Source: Brachypodium distachyon (Eukaryota > Streptophyta > Magnoliopsida > Poales > Poaceae). Taken from it: a stretch of DNA of 64,000 bases. Made by a program: the position numbers and the translations under genes. Below the pieces are notes generated by a model. It made no database searches. It was not told where the DNA came from and worked only from the letters and a program-made list of their open reading frames with translations. Shown piece after piece: positions 60,978-64,000 of this stretch. The DNA is taken from NCBI RefSeq assembly GCF_000005505.3, contig NC_016133.3, positions 27,196,508 to 27,260,507 of the forward strand, written 5' to 3'. How positions within the stretch are numbered: the stretch's first letter is position 1; each line of letters begins with the position of its first letter.

Positions 60978-62109
60978 GGCGTGGAAGCGGAAGGACGCAG
61001 GCAGCGGTTACAGGTCAGGTCGATCTGCGAACCAAGCGAGGAACTCATCAATCTGGAGGAGGTAAAACAATGGAGGGATTAGGCCGTGGAAGTCAGTAGA
61101 GATACCTAGGTTTGGGGGCGCCGGCGCCGGCCATGGTTGACGGGAATGTGGCGTCGCGCATCGGTATGCTAGGGCTGGATTTTTTTCATTTTCTTTTGAG
61201 AGGGCTAGGGCTGGATATTGGGGAAATATATCACCGGTACTAGCTTTGTGTTGGTGGGCTAGAGATCAAGTGAAATATTCTGCACCCAATTAGGCCTGCC
61301 TGCAGCCCACGAACTCTTCAGCCTCCACGCCGTGCGATTGCCTTCGTCGTGGCAACGGAGCAGTAAACATCCGTTTAAACAAGGTTTGCTCTGAAGATTT
61401 TCTCTATTTGGTCTCTCGAAAGACAGACAATAGCTTCTCCGCTCCGCTTGTCCATGGGAAATATATGCGTTCGTTTTATGTGCTGTACCAAAATATGCAC
61501 ACTAGCGAAAGAAGATTCAGATTTCATACATTTGATTGCTCTCGTGGTACTGGTTCATAATGTAGGCACCTTGAAGCTAAGCGCAACAGTCAACTGTGTT
61601 GATTTTTTAATCCAAGTTGCAGTGTTTCATGGACTCACGTCCCTAAAATGTAACATTTCTTTTGAACCTCATTTTTTAAGCGATTTAATTTATGGTTTTT
61701 TTGCTGAGCTACTTAGACCCTACACAATGTAGGCCAAATGCTCTTGCCAAATTCACTTTTCATCATTTGGCACCCATGCCCTCCATTGCCCGGCCGGTGC
61801 CAGAAAAAAAATTCATGGGAACCGGAGCAACTAAATGCTCCGATGACCCAACTCTTCCACGAATAAAATAACAATATCCGGGCTCTTCGATGAATAAAAT
61901 ACAACCGTTAAATTCAGCTAGCGTTGCTCAAGACTCTGGAGAGAGGATATAGTTGGTTGATTCTTTTATGAGATGGGTCCCATGAATTATTTTACAGGAC
62001 ATGCTAACACTGCCAGATCGGTGCCTCAACAAAATTTCCTGGCATCGATATGAGGTGGCCTCTGTGTGTCAGGGATTTGGCATCGCAACATTGTGGAGGG
62101 CCTTATATA
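60978..62109. other. F-box upstream region and intergenic sequence
   Basis: GC-rich up to about 61170 (promoter and 5' UTR of the F-box gene), then AT-rich with no supported feature. Confidence 0.5.
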
Positions 62110-62305
62110 CTCCCTCAATTTCACAAAGGTTGGCGTATTTTGTTTCGTTTCATACATTAAATTTATATCAATGGATTCGTCTTTAAAAGTTCTTACTAAT
62201 AATCATGGTTTCGTATCATATAACTTACATATTAATAGAGTAATTCTTGGTTAAAGACTTGTCTTAACGAAACAAAATATGTCAACCTTTGTGAAATGCA
62301 GGGAG
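62110..62305. mobile_element. Stowaway MITE
   Basis: 196 bp with CTCCCTCAATTTCACAAAGG on the left and the complement of CTCCCTGCATTTCACAAAGG on the right; TA at 62108-62109 and 62306-62307. The inverted repeat extends through GTTGGCG/GTTGACA. It lies just left of the duplicated PPR segment. Confidence 0.92.
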
Positions 62306-62462
62306 TAGTTGTCGTGGTATAGCGAGGTAAGCTGTGAGCAGATTATGCTCGTTACTCGCATTGTTGGATGCAAGTCACTAATGGTACTCGTGCTTAAGAA
62401 TCAGAACACGACCTGGTACACGTTGTCTGTTAATGGAATGTTTCCATACAACTGTGCTATAT

Positions 62463-62963
62463 TGAAACTTCATTGGAATTGTTTGTATCATTCTATATGC
62501 TGCTGACAATCGCCCGACATGGCCAAGAAGATCGATCATACAACCATAGTGCTCAATCTTGGGTGTTATTCTACATTTCTCTGCATGGAGTAGAAGTGGT
62601 GAAGACCTTCGTTCACCAACCCTCCATTTTCACAGCCATTTAAGACACCCACAAATGTAACATCCTCAGGGCATCATGCTAAACATCCTCAAGGCATCAT
62701 TGGCCCGACCATGCATTGCAAGTCCACAGATCAAGGTGGTCCATGAGTGCAGGTCCCTCTTCCCAGGTGCCTTCTCAACACCCGTAAGGCCTCACATTTG
62801 GCGCACATGTCTATCAAGCATCTATACAATGTGCCGATGTCATTCTTCTATTCGTGATTCTTGTCAATATACAAATGGACCCAAATCCCAGTCTCCAAAC
62901 AACCTGCACTTGCACAAGCACTAAGGACAGTGCTCATTATAGGCCCATTTGGGTGCACCGCTG
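62463..62963 (-). pseudogene. Truncated duplicate of the PPR gene
   Basis: The DNA matches the PPR gene interior (43264-43783) at roughly 90% identity by eye but with several small deletions (for example around 62670 and 62790) that break the frame. It lacks both the C-terminal extension and the N-terminal half. At 62963 it jumps straight to sequence matching the PPR 5' flank (44541 onward), a deletion of about 760 bp relative to copy 1. It is therefore a dead copy within a segmental duplication. Confidence 0.9.
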
Positions 62964-63612
62964 AATTTGATTTCGTCCACCTCATAGAAGAACGTTCAAG
63001 GTGTAAAATGCAATTCCAAAATATCTAGGGGTATGATTGGATAAATTATAAAGTAAAGAGATGCCTAAACCAAAGCTCAAATCCAACCACTCACTAATGG
63101 TGGCCATATGCTCGGGAATCCACTGCTACTACTCCTCTCTTGCCGCCGCCGCGAGTTTATTCCTCTCGATCTCCTCTGCTTGTGCGCGTGCTCCAACCGG
63201 CGGGTCTTTTCTGCGGTGCAGGTGACGACCTCTCTCAGACTAGAATCTATTTTCGGTCTTTTCTGCGGCGCAGGTCCGTTCTCGGTCTCCTCCGCGAACC
63301 TATTTGAGCAATCGAGCTCTTATGTGTTCTTGTTTGTTTTAGTGCGCATAGTTCTGGCGACTTATAGTGGCCGCGTGGCATGGAATTGTTATGAATTCTG
63401 ATTTCTGGAGTCACCATGTCATCCAATAGATCATCTCTTCCTGATTGTAACTTGCATTGGTAAAAAATAAGTCATCTGAGACAGGGATATGAGGACAGAT
63501 GCTTTAGAAATTTAGTGTGCATGATGATGTGTGACTTTTTTTTTAGTGATCGAGATGATACTTTTTGAGTTATCTGATAATGACCCATCCAAGGTCTCAG
63601 TTTGCCTTATCT
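62964..63612. repeat. Duplicated PPR upstream flank, copy 2
   Basis: Continuation of the segmental duplication, matching 44541-46135. It lacks the MULE-like insertion and about 190 bp near 44740-44930, and has a private GC-rich insertion at about 63103-63372 flanked by GTGGCC on both sides. The match ends abruptly at 63612, about 110 bp before the next gene's start codon. Confidence 0.85.
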
Positions 63613-63723
63613 TATTGCTGCTCGGTTGACTTTGGATTCTGTGCCAGTTTCATCGTGTGGGTGATGCTGGTTTTATCTCTTTGACTGCACAGCATTAGCA
63701 GGGTCTCGTTGGGTTCAATAGCC

Positions 63724-64000
63724 ATGGATGATGCACATGCCTGTGAAGCAGCCACTGATAAAGGATTGCCTTCAGGGATTGATGCCTCCATGGTGGATGA
63801 GTACGCTTCACAGTCCAAATTGTTGCAAGAATTCGTCAAGATACCCAATATTGGCAAGGCTTGGATCTTCAGTTCCAAAAATGGTATGGACTGTTACTAT
63901 CATCTTATCCAGTTCGTGTGAACTTCAAATTTCTCACTCTTCTTTTGGTGGTCTGAAGAAAACACTTCCAGGGCAATGGTTTCTATTGGGCAATCAGATC
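63724..64000 (+). CDS. Acylamino-acid-releasing enzyme, N-terminal exons (partial)
   Basis: Exon 1 is 63724-63883 and exon 2 starts at 63959 (acceptor CTGAAG) and runs off the window; they join in frame. The encoded start has the plant acylpeptide hydrolase leader: EYASQSKLLQEFVKIPNIGK, AWIFSSKNENTSRAM and VSIGQSD. Acylamino-acid-releasing enzymes (EC 3.4.19.1, prolyl oligopeptidase family S9) remove N-acetylated residues from peptides in the cytosol and plastid and help clear damaged proteins. Only the opening of the regulatory beta-propeller is visible; the catalytic Ser/Asp/His lie beyond the edge. An acceptor at 63711-63712 or earlier may belong to a 5' UTR intron. The alternative acceptor at 63975 would break the frame. 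Confidence 0.82.

Overview
This is plant nuclear DNA, almost certainly from a grass (Poaceae) and probably a pooid such as Brachypodium or a Triticeae relative. The evidence is GC-rich first exons, many Stowaway MITEs flanked by TA, CACTA elements with GGCGGT-type subterminal repeats, and a sequence that reads as an Au-type SINE. Genes are plant-like: multi-exon with GT-AG introns, or intronless PPR and F-box genes. From memory, rice carries a glutathione reductase gene and an acylamino-acid-releasing enzyme gene close together on chromosome 10, and this window may be collinear with that block; this was not checked.

Layout. At 3.4-5.2 kb lies a six-exon GABA/amino-acid transporter (+), followed by a Harbinger element at 5.2-6.7 kb. 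At 7.8-11 kb is the four-exon TFIIE beta subunit gene (-). At 12.1-13.4 kb are a Tourist-like MITE and a roughly 44-bp minisatellite. At 14.9-18.2 kb is a ten-exon plastid-type glutathione reductase (-). At 19.1-27.1 kb is a 7.9-kb CACTA transposon with a decayed TNP2 transposase, a Ulp1-like protease ORF and a captured plastid tRNA-Arg fragment. At 27.4-31.4 kb are a SINE, a second CACTA-like element and a TIR element with a nested hAT. At 32-33 kb is a MATH-BTB gene with a broken 3' end (-), next to a 327-bp tandem duplication. At 35.7-40.7 kb is a cluster of three divergent paralogues (one +, two -) that look like a dsRBD-fold plus coiled-coil family. At 42.9-44.5 kb is an intronless PPR gene (-). 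At 46.5-52.9 kb is a decayed L1-type LINE containing a copia-like element with three LTRs and a Stowaway. At 54.2-54.9 kb is a broken ribosome-inactivating-protein gene (-). At 56.7-58.4 kb is a CACTA-like element with a GC-rich ORF. At 59.8-61 kb is an intact F-box gene (-). At 62.4-63.6 kb is a duplicated, truncated copy of the PPR gene and its upstream flank. From 63.7 kb to the edge are the first exons of an acylamino-acid-releasing enzyme (+).

The host genes are ordinary housekeeping or regulatory genes with no shared pathway. The most interesting parts are the three-gene dsRBD-like cluster, the three-LTR chimeric retroelement, the filled/empty site pair that dates a MULE insertion, and the plastid tRNA fragment inside the CACTA element.
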